Both the position numbers and the translations under genes were made by a program. From JANXPZ01 sp034678345 (lineage in GTDB: Bacteria; Eisenbacteria; RBG-16-71-46), in NCBI GenBank assembly GCA_034678345.1, contig JAXDBZ010000037.1, positions 1 through 32,476 of the forward strand: DNA of 32,476 nucleotides, read 5' to 3'. Under the pieces are notes generated by a model, which was not told the origin of the DNA, did not search any database, and worked only from the letters and a program-made list of their open reading frames with translations. Of this stretch, positions 23,310 to 32,476 are shown piece by piece (the first letter of the stretch is position 1; the number at the start of each line of letters is the position of its first letter).

Positions 23310-23618
23310 TCAGTAGAGCTGGTGCTCGGTCTGGGCCGGCGCCTGGCTGAGGGGCGAGGGGTGCTTCAGCTCGCGCTCGTACTCCGTCATGACCCGCTCG
23401 GTCAGGTACTTGCGGGTCACGTCGTTGATGGGATGGGCCAGGTCCTGGTGCTGGCCGTCCGGGCGCTTGCGGCTGGGCATGGCCACGAACAGACCGCTGT
23501 TGCCGCGGATCACCTTCAGGCCCCGGATGACGAAGGAGTCGTTCAGGGTGATGCTGACGAAGGCCTTCAGTTTCTCGTCGTTGCGCAGCGAGACCCGCAC
23601 CTCGGTGATCTCGATCAT
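23310..23618 (-). CDS. spoVG: SpoVG family RNA/DNA-binding regulator
   Basis: This 102-residue protein reads MIEITEVRVSLRNDEKLKAFVSITLNDSFVIRGLKVIRGNSGLFVAMPSRKRPDGQHQDLAHPINDVTRKYL, a near-textbook SpoVG. It includes the FVIRGLKVI and GLFVAMPSRK blocks (about 29-51) and DLAHPIN. SpoVG proteins bind nucleic acid and act as pleiotropic regulators; despite the name they are widespread outside spore formers. The last 20 residues are a variable Pro/Gln tail. GAGGTG lies close before the ATG. It follows ispE by 110 bases, a common ispE-spoVG-tRNA-Gln-prs order. Confidence 0.96.
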   Translation of the reverse strand: MIEITEVRVSLRNDEKLKAFVSITLNDSFVIRGLKVIRGNSGLFVAMPSRKRPDGQHQDLAHPINDVTRKYLTERVMTEYERELKHPSPLSQAPAQTEHQLY

Positions 23619-23728
23619 CGTGTCACCTCGGACCTTCCCTGAGAGGGAGCGCTGATTGCCTGAGTGTCACCGTCCAGCCGCGAGGGCTCGCTTCCCGTCG
23701 AGCGCCTGGCGTCCCTGCCCACAGCCGG

Positions 23729-24664
23729 CTAGCGAAGCCTGTCGATGTCCAGCCCCCTCCTCGCGGAGCGCACGACGAAGAGTGCCTCGCTCCCCGCGAA
23801 GCGGTCCAGGACCGCCCGCGCAAGCACGCGCCGACCGAGCAAGCCGAACACGGCCGAACCGCTGCCGGTCATGTGCGGCTCCAGCAGGCCCGCCTCGCGC
23901 ATGCGCGAACGCAGGCCGACGAAGCTGGGTCTTCTCGCCCCGAGGACATCCTCGAACGAGTTGCCCAGTCGGATGAGCTCGCATGGCTCTAGCACCATGC
24001 GCCCGGTCACTTTGCCGAATCTTAGTTTGGCCTTCCGTCGTGTCAAGCCATATCTGGAACGGTCCAGCGCCCGGAAGGCCCGGGCGGTCGGGACCCTCCA
24101 GCCGGGCACGGCGATCACGGCGCGGAAGCGGGGCCCCGGGCGGAGCGGCCGGAGTCGCTCGCCGCGTCCGGTCCCCAGCGCCGTGCCCCCGAGCAGGGCG
24201 AAGGGGACATCGGAGCCCAGTTCCGCCCCCAGCGCCAGGCGCTCGGCCAGCGGGACCCGCACGCCGTAGAGCGCGAAGACCGCGGCCAGCGCCGCCGCGG
24301 CGTCGGCGCTGCCGCCGCCCAGGCCGGCCTGCGCGGGGATGCGCTTGGTCAGGGTCAGCCGCACGCCGCCGTTCACTCCCACGTAACCGGCCGCCAGGCG
24401 CGCCGCCCGCAGGGCGAGGTTGCCGGAACCGGCCGGAACCGCGGCGCGCGTGCGCGCCGGCAGCCGGCCGCGGTCGGCAGCCGCCTCGTGGCGCACCTCG
24501 AGGCGGAAGTCCCGGGCCCGCTCGGCCACGAGCGTGTCCGCCAGGGAGACGGACTGGAAGACCGTGACCAGCTCGTGGAAGCCGTCGGGCCGGCGGGGGC
24601 CGACCGCCAGCCCGAGGTTGAGCTTGGCGCGCGCCGTGACCCGGACCCGGCGCGGGAGGCTCAT
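23729..24664 (-). CDS. ispE: 4-diphosphocytidyl-2-C-methyl-D-erythritol kinase
   Basis: IspE is the GHMP kinase of the MEP isoprenoid pathway. This 311-residue protein has ARAKLNLGLAVGPRRPDGFHELVTVFQSVSLADTL (about 11-45; catalytic Lys14). It has the ATP motif PAQAGLGGGSADAAAAL (about 110-126) and LGSDVPFALLGGTALGTGRGE (about 149-169; catalytic Asp152), then HMTGSGSAVFGLL near the C-terminus. The ATG at 24662-24664 overlaps the upstream gene's TGA by four bases. Around residues 200-225 the DNA is locally GC-poor (32 of 60 GC at 24001-24060 by hand count) and the protein is Lys/Arg-rich (RSRYGLTRRKAKLRFGKV). The enzyme links naturally to the upstream polyprenyl-phosphate transferase. Confidence 0.95.
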   Translation of the reverse strand: MSLPRRVRVTARAKLNLGLAVGPRRPDGFHELVTVFQSVSLADTLVAERARDFRLEVRHEAAADRGRLPARTRAAVPAGSGNLALRAARLAAGYVGVNGGVRLTLTKRIPAQAGLGGGSADAAAALAAVFALYGVRVPLAERLALGAELGSDVPFALLGGTALGTGRGERLRPLRPGPRFRAVIAVPGWRVPTARAFRALDRSRYGLTRRKAKLRFGKVTGRMVLEPCELIRLGNSFEDVLGARRPSFVGLRSRMREAGLLEPHMTGSGSAVFGLLGRRVLARAVLDRFAGSEALFVVRSARRGLDIDRLR

Positions 24665-25551
24665 CCGTTCGTGTAGAGGATGACGACCACGACCACCAGG
24701 TAGGCGAGCACGCAGCCCAGCACCGGCCGGTCCGTGAGCAGCACCTTCGACGGGTCCTCCGCCGTCTCCGAGGCCTTGACGACATGGAGGTAGCGGAAGA
24801 TCCCGTAGGTCACGAACGGCACCGTGTAGAGCAGCGCGTGGGTGCCGAACTTCTTCACCGTGTCGGGCCAGATGGTGTAGAGGGCGTAGCCCATGATGCT
24901 CGCCGCCGCCGAGATGTGCAGCAGCCCCTCGAGCAGCTCCGGCGAGTACTGGGCCAGCACGGTCCGCTGCCCCTTTGCCGCCTCCCCGGCGTTCACCAGC
25001 TCGCGGTGCCGCTTGGCGAGCCCCAGGAACAGGGCGCCGAAGAAGGTGCAGACCAGCAGCCAGGGCGACAGCTCGGTGGCCGGCGCCACCGGACGCAGCA
25101 GCTCGACGCCGGCGATGGCGCGCAGCACGAAGCCGAAGGCGATGAAGAACACGTCGAGCAGCACCTGGTCGCGCAGCCACACGCTGTAGACGACGTTCAT
25201 GACCAGGTAGCCCACCGCGACGAGCGCGAACAGCGGCCCGAGCCAGGCCGAGAGGGCGCCGACTATGGCCAGCAGGACGACCACGGCCGCCCAGGCCGCC
25301 GCGACCGGCAGGCGTCCCGAGGCGATGGGACGCGTGCGCTTCTTCGGATGGCGCCGGTCCTGCTCGACGTCGCGCAGGTCGTTCAGCAGGTAGGCGACCC
25401 CGGCCAGCAGCGAGAAGGCGACGAAGCCGACCGCCGCGCGCCACAGCAGCGCCGGGTCGTCGGCCTGCCGCGAGAAGATCACCCCGGCGAACAGCAGCAG
25501 GTTCTTCGTCCACTGCCGCGGACGCAGCTCGGCGACCAGGGCCCGGATCAT
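24661..25551 (-). CDS. UbiA-family decaprenyl-phosphate phosphoribosyltransferase-like protein
   Basis: This 296-residue polytopic membrane enzyme has RPRQWTKNLLLFAGVIFS (about 10-27) and the UbiA Asp motif NDLRDVEQDRRHPKKRTRPIASG (57-79). The second conserved region is YSVWLRDQVLLDVFFIAFGFVLRAIAG (about 126-152). RQWTKN, HPKKR.RPIASG and the C-terminal DPSKVLLTDRPVL are marks of the DPPR-synthase group, which transfers 5-phosphoribose from PRPP to a polyprenyl phosphate. In actinobacteria the product feeds arabinan synthesis; in other phyla the use is unclear. Eight or nine hydrophobic segments are visible. The ATG overlaps gmhA by four bases. Its presumed substrate, PRPP, is made by prs downstream. 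A plain UbiA prenyltransferase is the alternative. Confidence 0.85.
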   Translation of the reverse strand: MIRALVAELRPRQWTKNLLLFAGVIFSRQADDPALLWRAAVGFVAFSLLAGVAYLLNDLRDVEQDRRHPKKRTRPIASGRLPVAAAWAAVVVLLAIVGALSAWLGPLFALVAVGYLVMNVVYSVWLRDQVLLDVFFIAFGFVLRAIAGVELLRPVAPATELSPWLLVCTFFGALFLGLAKRHRELVNAGEAAKGQRTVLAQYSPELLEGLLHISAAASIMGYALYTIWPDTVKKFGTHALLYTVPFVTYGIFRYLHVVKASETAEDPSKVLLTDRPVLGCVLAYLVVVVVILYTNG

Positions 25552-26189
25552 CGGCGGGCGCCCCGCCGTGGCGCGGGGAAGAGCGCGCGCTCCACCAGAC
25601 CGCACAGCGCGTGCCCCATGGCGATGTGCCCCTCCTGGACGAACGAGGTGGAGCGGCCGGACGCGACCAGCGCGATGTCGCACAGGGCGGCGAAGCGCCG
25701 GCCGGCCGGGCCGGTCAGGCCGACGACCGTCATCCCCTGGCGGTGAGCGACGTCGATCGCCCGCCGGACGTTCGCCGACTCCCCGCTCGTGCTGATGGCG
25801 ACCAGCACGTCCCCGGTGACGCCCAGGCCCTCGAGCTGCCGGGAGAACACCTGCTCGAAGCCGTAGTCGTTGCCGATGGCGGTGAGCGCCGAGGTGTTCG
25901 TGGTCAGTGCGACCGCCGCCAACGCCGGGCGGTCGGTGCGGAAACGGCCCGCCAGCTCGGCGGCGAGGTGCTGCGCGTCGGCGGCGCTGCCGCCGTTGCC
26001 GCAGAAGTACACGGTGCCGCCCGACTCGAACGCCGCCACCAGGACCTCGGCCGCCTCGGCCACCGCCCGTGCCCCGCGCTCCAGCCGCGCCATGGCGCGG
26101 CCCGACTCGCGCAGCGCCACCCGTGCCTCGCGCTCCAGCCAGCCGTTGCCCCGGCCGCCCCTGCCCCGCTTCACCGCGGTCCTCTTCAC
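25548..26189 (-). CDS. gmhA: Phosphoheptose isomerase-like SIS protein
   Basis: This 213-residue SIS-domain protein has GGTVYFCGNGGSAADAQHLAAELAGRF (about 57-83), LTTNTSALTAIGNDYGFEQVFSRQLEGLG (about 95-123), GDVLVAISTSGESANVRRAIDVA (about 126-148), and FVQEGHIAMGHALCGLVE (about 183-200). These include the GNGGSA, STSGxS and QExH elements of GmhA, which converts sedoheptulose-7-phosphate for ADP- or GDP-heptose synthesis. The start is GTG at 26187-26189, with GGGAGG just upstream and overlap with the rfbD stop. The first 20 residues are a basic, Gly-rich extension not needed by the family. DiaA-type SIS proteins are an alternative, but the sugar-gene setting favours GmhA. Confidence 0.88.
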   Translation of the reverse strand: MKRTAVKRGRGGRGNGWLEREARVALRESGRAMARLERGARAVAEAAEVLVAAFESGGTVYFCGNGGSAADAQHLAAELAGRFRTDRPALAAVALTTNTSALTAIGNDYGFEQVFSRQLEGLGVTGDVLVAISTSGESANVRRAIDVAHRQGMTVVGLTGPAGRRFAALCDIALVASGRSTSFVQEGHIAMGHALCGLVERALFPAPRRGARR

Positions 26190-27049
26190 CGGTCCCTCCC
26201 GTTCGCTTCGGTCGTGGCCTCGAGATGGCGCCGCACGGCGTCCTGCCAGGGCGGCATGCGCCAGCCGGTCACCGCCTCGAACCGCGCGTTCGACAGCACC
26301 GAATAGGCCGGCCGCCGCGCCGGGCGCGGGAACGAGGCCGTGTCGGTGCGCGCGAGCGGCACGTCGAGCCCGGCGCCGGCCAGCACGTGCGCGGCCAGAT
26401 CGTACCAGGTGCACTCCCCCGAGTTCGTGCAGTGATAGGTCCCGTGGCGTCCCGCCGTCATCAGCCGGATCAGCCCCTCCGCCAGGTCACGGGCGTAGGT
26501 CGGCGAGCCGCGCTGGTCGTCCACGACGCGCAGCGCCTCGCCCGCCCGGGCCTTGCGCAGGATGGTGTCCACGAAGTTGGGCCCGCCCGGACCGAACAGC
26601 CAGGACGTGCGCACGATCACGTGGCGCGGCGTCACGGCGCGTACCGCCTGCTCGCCCGCCCACTTCGAGGCGCCGTAGACCGATGCGGGCGCGGCGGCGG
26701 CCTCCTCGCCGTAGGGCGCCGTGGCGGTGCCGTCGAAGACGTAGTCGGTCGAGAGGGCCAGCAGGGTGGCGCCGCAGGCCTCGGCCGCCAGCGCGGCGTT
26801 GCGCGCCCCCAGCCCGTTCACCCGGAACGCCTCGCTCGAGCGGCTCTCGCAATCGTCCACCTTCGTGAGGGCCGCCAGGTGCAGGACCCAGTCCGGCCGG
26901 AATCGCACGACGGCCGCCTGCAGCACCTCGAGCCGCGTCACGTCCAGCCCGGGCAGGTCGCCGCCGTGCGCCTCGTGGCCGGCCGCCGCCAGCGCCGGCA
27001 TCACCGCCTGGCCGAGCATGCCGGCCGCGCCGGTGACCAGCACCCTCAC
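26186..27049 (-). CDS. rfbD: dTDP-4-dehydrorhamnose reductase
   Basis: This 287-residue NAD(P)H-dependent SDR catalyses the last step of dTDP-L-rhamnose synthesis. It has the Rossmann start RVLVTGAAGMLGQAV (about 2-16), WVLHLAALTKVDDCE, LALSTDYVFDGTATAPYGEE (about 92-111), the catalytic YGASKWAGEQ (Tyr and Lys, about 117-126), RTSWLFGPGGPNFV, and the C-terminal RPAYSVLSNARFEAVTG. Length is normal. The GTG at 27047-27049 overlaps the rfbA stop. Its pathway partners rfbB and rfbC are not in the window. Confidence 0.94.
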   Translation of the reverse strand: MRVLVTGAAGMLGQAVMPALAAAGHEAHGGDLPGLDVTRLEVLQAAVVRFRPDWVLHLAALTKVDDCESRSSEAFRVNGLGARNAALAAEACGATLLALSTDYVFDGTATAPYGEEAAAAPASVYGASKWAGEQAVRAVTPRHVIVRTSWLFGPGGPNFVDTILRKARAGEALRVVDDQRGSPTYARDLAEGLIRLMTAGRHGTYHCTNSGECTWYDLAAHVLAGAGLDVPLARTDTASFPRPARRPAYSVLSNARFEAVTGWRMPPWQDAVRRHLEATTEANGRDR

Positions 27050-28166
27050 GACAGCTCCAGCCGGCTCGAGTCGCCGAGCATGAGCCGGTGCGCCCGCGGG
27101 CGCGAGTCCTTGCCGCACACCACCACGTCCTTGCCGATCAGGCTCGACTCGATGCGGCCGGGGATGTCGGCGATGTGGCTGCGCTCGAGCACGATCGAGT
27201 GCTCGATCTCGGAGCGCTCGAGCACCACGCCGTCGGCCAGCGCGGTGAACGGCCCGACGTAGGCGTCGCGGATGCGCGCGCCGGCGCCGATGACCAGCGG
27301 CCCGCGCAGGCGCGAGCGCTCGACCACCGTGCCCGGGCCGATGGCCACGCCGCCCTCGATCTCGGTGGCGGCGTCCACCTCGCCGCGGACGTCGGTGGCC
27401 AGCCCCATGAGCATCATGCGGTTGCCCTCGAGCATGTCCTCGACCTTGCCGGTGTCCTTCCACCAGCCCGAGATGACGTGCGAGCGCACGCGCTTGCCGC
27501 CGTCGATGAGGTGCTGGATGGCGTCGGTGATCTCGAGCTCGCCGCGCCGGCTCGGGCGGATGGCGCGCACGGCGTCGAAGACGCAGGCGCTGAACAGGTA
27601 CACGCCCACCAGCGCCAGGTCGGAGCGCGGCTGCTTCGGCTTCTCCTCCAGCCGCACGACCCGGTCGCCGGCGAGCTCGGCCACGCCGAAGTCCTGCGGC
27701 GTCTTGACGTGCGCCAGCAGGATCTGCGCGTCGGGCTTCCCGGCCTCGAACTCGCGCACGAACGGGGTGACGCCGTCCTTGATGAGGTTGTCGCCCAGGT
27801 ACATGACGAACGGCTCGTCGCGCAGGTAGTCCTCGCTGATCTTGACCGCGTGGGCGAGCCCGAGCGGCGCCTCCTGCTCGATGTAGGTGACCTCGAGGCC
27901 GAAGCGCGCGCCGTCGCCGACGGCGGCGCGGATCTCGGCCTGGCTGTTCACCATCACCGTGGTGCGCTCGCCGGTGCGGGAGTCGGGCTGGAGCATCTCG
28001 CGCGGATCGCTCACCACGATGCCCACCTGCCGGATGCCGGCGTCGCGCAGCGCCTCGAGGCCGTAGAAGAGCACCGGCTTGTTGGCCACCGGCACGAGCT
28101 GCTTGGCGGCGGTGTGGGTGATGGGACGCAGCCGCGTGCCGCGGCCGCCCGCCAGGACCAGTGCCT

Positions 28167-28170
<4 letters not shown>
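27046..28170 (-). CDS. rfbA: Glucose-1-phosphate thymidylyltransferase, long form with beta-helix domain
   Basis: This 374-residue protein has the nucleotidyltransferase start MKALVLAGGRGTRLRPITHTAAKQLVPVANKPV (1-33). It continues GIVVSDPREML, EAPLGLAHAVKISEDYL, FVMYLGDNLI and WWKDTGKVEDMLEGNR (about 235-250). From about 260 a left-handed beta-helix follows (IEGGVAIGPGTVVERSRLRGPLVIGAGARIRDAYVGPFTALADGVVLERSEIEHSIVL). This is the long RmlA form found in antibiotic and envelope sugar pathways, not the approximately 290-residue RmlA. It makes dTDP-glucose, the first step towards dTDP-rhamnose. The ATG at 28170 overlaps the alaS TGA by four bases; an upstream in-frame ATG would lie inside alaS. 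Confidence 0.94.
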
Positions 28171-30982
<2,812 letters not shown>

Positions 30983-30986
<4 letters not shown>

Positions 30987-31051
30987 CGGGTCTCCGGTGC
31001 GGCGGGTCCGGCCGCAGCGGGCCGTGGTCGGCGCGGGGCGGCAGTGTCCAT
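30983..31051 (-). CDS. Possible 22-codon Ala/Pro-rich leader peptide of alaS
   Basis: A short frame runs ATG (31049-31051) to TGA (30983-30985), and that stop overlaps the alaS ATG by four bases (ATGA). It encodes 22 residues, MDTAAPRRPRPAAAGPAAPE then TR. Seven are alanine (codons GCC, GCT, GCG and GCA all used) and five are proline. A recognisable promoter lies about 18 bases before it. An Ala-rich leader coupled to alanyl-tRNA synthetase fits translational or attenuation control by charged tRNA-Ala. Against it: no clear Shine-Dalgarno, and Ala/Pro-rich frames are common in such GC-rich DNA. Confidence 0.35.
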
Positions 31052-31079
31052 CCCGGTGAAGACGAGTTCCCGGTGAAGA
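31051..31079. repeat. 12-bp direct repeat in the alaS promoter region
   Basis: TCCCGGTGAAGA occurs at 31051-31062 and 31068-31079, 17 bases apart. The second copy overlaps the proposed -10 and the first sits just downstream of the start point. It may be an operator for a repressor. Confidence 0.5.
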
Positions 31080-31104
31080 TAGAGTATGCGGGCGGCGGCC
31101 TCAA
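31076..31104 (-). promoter_or_regulatory. Promoter of the alaS-rfb operon
   Basis: On the minus strand, TTGAGG (31099-31104) and TATCTT (31076-31081) are spaced by 17 bases, with four of six consensus matches each. Transcription would start near 31069, giving an alaS leader of about 83 bases that holds the short Ala-rich frame. Confidence 0.5.
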
Positions 31105-31108
31105 CGAT

Positions 31109-31172
31109 GGGGCCGCGGGCGCAGAGACCACTGCGCGTCGCGGGCCCGGCGCGGGGACGATGCCGCGGCCCC
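31109..31172 (-). terminator. Branched GC-rich structure after recX
   Basis: GGGGCCGCGG (31109-31118) and CCGCGGCCCC (31163-31172) form a perfect 10-bp outer stem starting one base after the recX stop codon. Inside, GCGCAG/CTGCGC (31119-31136) makes a 6-bp hairpin, and a CGGGCCCG palindrome follows. It could be a factor-assisted terminator or a structured 3' end isolating recX from the alaS promoter. No T run is present. Confidence 0.45.
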
Positions 31173-31173
31173 C

Positions 31174-31698
31174 CTACTCCTCCGGCCCGGCCTCCTCGGG
31201 CAGGTCGAGGGCGCGGCGGATGACGTCGCCGTCGAAGCCCCGGCGCGCGAGCAGGGAGTAGAGCCGCCGGCGGCGCACGCGCGGCTCGAGCGACTGCGTG
31301 CGGCGCGCGGCCTGGGCGATCACCCGGCGCGCGGCCGACAGCTCGTCCATGCCGCCCTGCTCGGCGTCGAGCCGGGCAGCGGCCGCGGCGATGTCCTCGG
31401 CCCCCACGCCGCGCGCCCGCAGCTCCTGCTCGATGCGCCGTGAGCCGGCCGAGCGGCGGGCCCGGCGCCCGGCCATGAAGGCACGGGCGTACTCGACGTC
31501 GTCCACCAGTCCCACCGCGGCGAGGCGATCGAGCACCTCGGCGACGGTGGCGTCGGCGAACGCCTTGTCGCGCAGCCGGCGCTCGAGGTCGGCGCGCGTG
31601 CGGCGCTGCCGCTCGAGCAGCTGCAGCGCCGCCTCGCGGCAGGCGCCCGGGTCGCTCGAGCGCTCCGCGTCCGGCACGCGCGTAGGCCGGCCGCGCAC
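31174..31698 (-). CDS. recX: RecX family regulatory protein
   Basis: RecX binds and modulates RecA filaments. The GTG at 31696-31698, two bases after the upstream stop, gives 174 residues. The sequence shows the three-helix RecX repeats: CREAALQLLERQRRTRADLERRLRDKAFADATVAEVLDRLAAVGLVDDVEYARAFMAGRRARRSAGSRRIEQELRARGV, then AARRVIAQAARR and RVRRRRLYSLLARRGFDGDVIRRALD. LVDDVEYARAF and GSRRIEQELRARGV are diagnostic. recA is not in the window, although recX often follows it. The start is inferred from spacing only, with no clear ribosome-binding site. Length is typical. Confidence 0.9.
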   Translation of the reverse strand: MRGRPTRVPDAERSSDPGACREAALQLLERQRRTRADLERRLRDKAFADATVAEVLDRLAAVGLVDDVEYARAFMAGRRARRSAGSRRIEQELRARGVGAEDIAAAAARLDAEQGGMDELSAARRVIAQAARRTQSLEPRVRRRRLYSLLARRGFDGDVIRRALDLPEEAGPEE

Positions 31699-31700
31699 GG

Positions 31701-32372
31701 TCAGTACACCCCGGGCACGAGCCGCGCGGTGCGGGCCAAGTAGGCGCGGTACTCGTCGCCGAAGCGACGGATCATGAACTCCTCCTCGACGTCCATGCGC
31801 CGCTGGAACATCCAGAAGACCACGGGCAGCAGCGCCACGGCGGGCCAGCAGCGGAACACGCCGGCGAAGCCGACGTCCATGAGCAGGATGCCCACGTACG
31901 AGGGGTGCCGCACCCGCGCGTACCAGCCGGTGGTGGTGAGCGTGTGGTCCGGTTGCAGCGCCACCACCGAAGCGAAGCGACGCCCGAGTGCCATCATCGG
32001 GCCCAGCCGCAGCACGACGCCGGCGGTCATGACGACGAGCCCGACCCAGCGCGTGACCTCGCCGCCGGGCATGACCCACAGGCCGCGCGCGTCGAGCCAG
32101 GGCATCACCCAGGCGGTGAAGAGCGAGTGGAAGACGAGCAGCGGGAAGAACGGCTTCCAGTCCGGCGCGTGCTCGAGCCCCTTGCTGCGCCCGGAGGTGC
32201 TCAGGGTCATGATCGGGATCATCGCCAGGTGGAGCACGACGACGCCGAGGCGCGCCGGGCTCGCGGCGAAGGCGGTCCAACCGCCGCCCGAGAGCACCAT
32301 GAGCAGCAGGAAGGCCAGCACGTTGAGCGGGATGCCCACGAGCTGGCGCCAGGGGGGCAGGTTCGTCGCCAT
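31701..32372 (-). CDS. Isoprenylcysteine carboxyl methyltransferase-like membrane protein
   Basis: This 223-residue protein has about five hydrophobic segments (about 12-28, 41-57, 74-90, 108-125 and 165-187). The C-terminal catalytic region of the ICMT/PEMT superfamily is GWYARVRHPSYVGILLMDVG (about 149-168), then MDVEEEFMIRRFGDEYRAYLARTARLVPGVY (about 193-223). The RHPsYvG and EE..l...fG.eY..Y motifs bind S-adenosylmethionine in this family. Bacterial members methylate small or lipid substrates that are mostly unknown. The ATG overlaps the stop of a preceding frame by one base (TGATG), implying coupling. No ribosome-binding site is evident. Confidence 0.85.
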   Translation of the reverse strand: MATNLPPWRQLVGIPLNVLAFLLLMVLSGGGWTAFAASPARLGVVVLHLAMIPIMTLSTSGRSKGLEHAPDWKPFFPLLVFHSLFTAWVMPWLDARGLWVMPGGEVTRWVGLVVMTAGVVLRLGPMMALGRRFASVVALQPDHTLTTTGWYARVRHPSYVGILLMDVGFAGVFRCWPAVALLPVVFWMFQRRMDVEEEFMIRRFGDEYRAYLARTARLVPGVY

Positions 32373-32476
32373 CAGCCGGCCGTGGCGGCAGCCGGGGTGA
32401 TCGCCCGGCCGCCGCCCTCGCAGGTGGCGCCGCTCAGCGCCGGCCCTCGCGGCCCGCCGGCTGCGGGCGCGCGGGT
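32372..32476 (-). CDS. Possible 3' end of an unidentified gene
   Basis: An open frame enters from the right edge and ends with TGA at 32372-32374, overlapping the methyltransferase ATG by one base. Its 34 visible codons are 31/34 G or C at the third position. The residues (GGPRGPALSGATCEGGGRAI, then TPAAATAG) match nothing I recognise. The stop-start overlap is the main reason to list it. Confidence 0.4.
   Translation of the reverse strand, partial: TRAPAAGGPRGPALSGATCEGGGRAITPAAATAG

Noticed and set aside
22331..23350. Plus-strand open frame across the repeat array and tRNA
   Set aside because: It overlaps the 5' end of prs and the tRNA antisense, which gives the familiar RIRTSECEIQS-type false translation.
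23620..23671. Direct repeat GTGTCACC (23620-23627 and 23664-23671) before spoVG
   Set aside because: Only 8 bases long, one copy overlaps the ribosome-binding site, and no promoter could be tied to it.
23719..24785. Frameshifted or split ispE
   Set aside because: Several overlapping frames share fragments, but one frame (23729-24664) carries the whole GHMP kinase with start and stop in order.
30987..31068. T-box riboswitch before alaS
   Set aside because: The leader is only about 83 bases, has no stem-I or T-box sequence, and T-boxes are mainly found in Gram-positive bacteria.

Overview
This is a very GC-rich bacterial chromosome segment read by eye, with no alignment, search or folding program. 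The organism is almost certainly a diderm. The window has an outer-membrane secretin, a TonB-like protein, and dTDP-rhamnose and sedoheptulose-phosphate enzymes of the lipopolysaccharide type. Gene order (ispE-spoVG-tRNA-Gln-prs-rplY-pth-rpsF-ssb-rpsR-DUF2232-rplI) and composition suggest an uncultivated lineage near Candidatus Eisenbacteria or the myxobacteria/deltaproteobacteria. That placement is inference. No phage, insertion sequence, CRISPR array or rRNA gene was seen.

Region 1 (1-9294, all minus strand) is a compact Tad/Flp pilus operon in the transcription order flp, cpaA, tadE, cpaB, secretin (cpaC/rcpA), tadG-like, cpaE, cpaF, tadB, tadC. It is followed by a 32-residue membrane microprotein with a strong ribosome-binding site, then the 5' end of selA, which runs off the left edge. 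A near-consensus sigma-54 promoter lies about 150 bases upstream of flp.

Region 2 (9295-15772) starts with a long divergent spacer. Three plus-strand genes follow: a membrane hybrid histidine kinase with a receiver domain, a double-domain N-acetylmuramoyl-L-alanine amidase whose second domain has lost most catalytic residues, and a small TonB-like protein. Hairpins separate these from the convergent minus-strand genes.

Region 3 (15910-23139, minus) is a translation and housekeeping operon. In transcription order it holds tRNA-Gln, a 36-bp tandem repeat array, prs, rplY, pth, rpsF, ssb, rpsR, a DUF2232 membrane protein, rplI, a parvulin-type isomerase and a bifunctional-nuclease-family protein. 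The repeat array carries three copies, exactly 72 bp apart, of a 20-base sequence complementary at 18 of 20 positions to the 3' end and trailer of the tRNA transcript. This is the oddest feature of the window.

Region 4 (23310-31051, minus) is a chain of mostly 4-base-overlapping genes: alaS, rfbA, rfbD, gmhA, a decaprenyl-phosphate phosphoribosyltransferase-like UbiA protein, ispE, then spoVG. A 22-codon Ala/Pro-rich open frame ends in a 4-base overlap with the alaS start, just downstream of a recognisable promoter, and could be an attenuation leader. Region 5 (31174-32476, minus) holds recX, an isoprenylcysteine-methyltransferase-like membrane protein and the possible tail of another gene.
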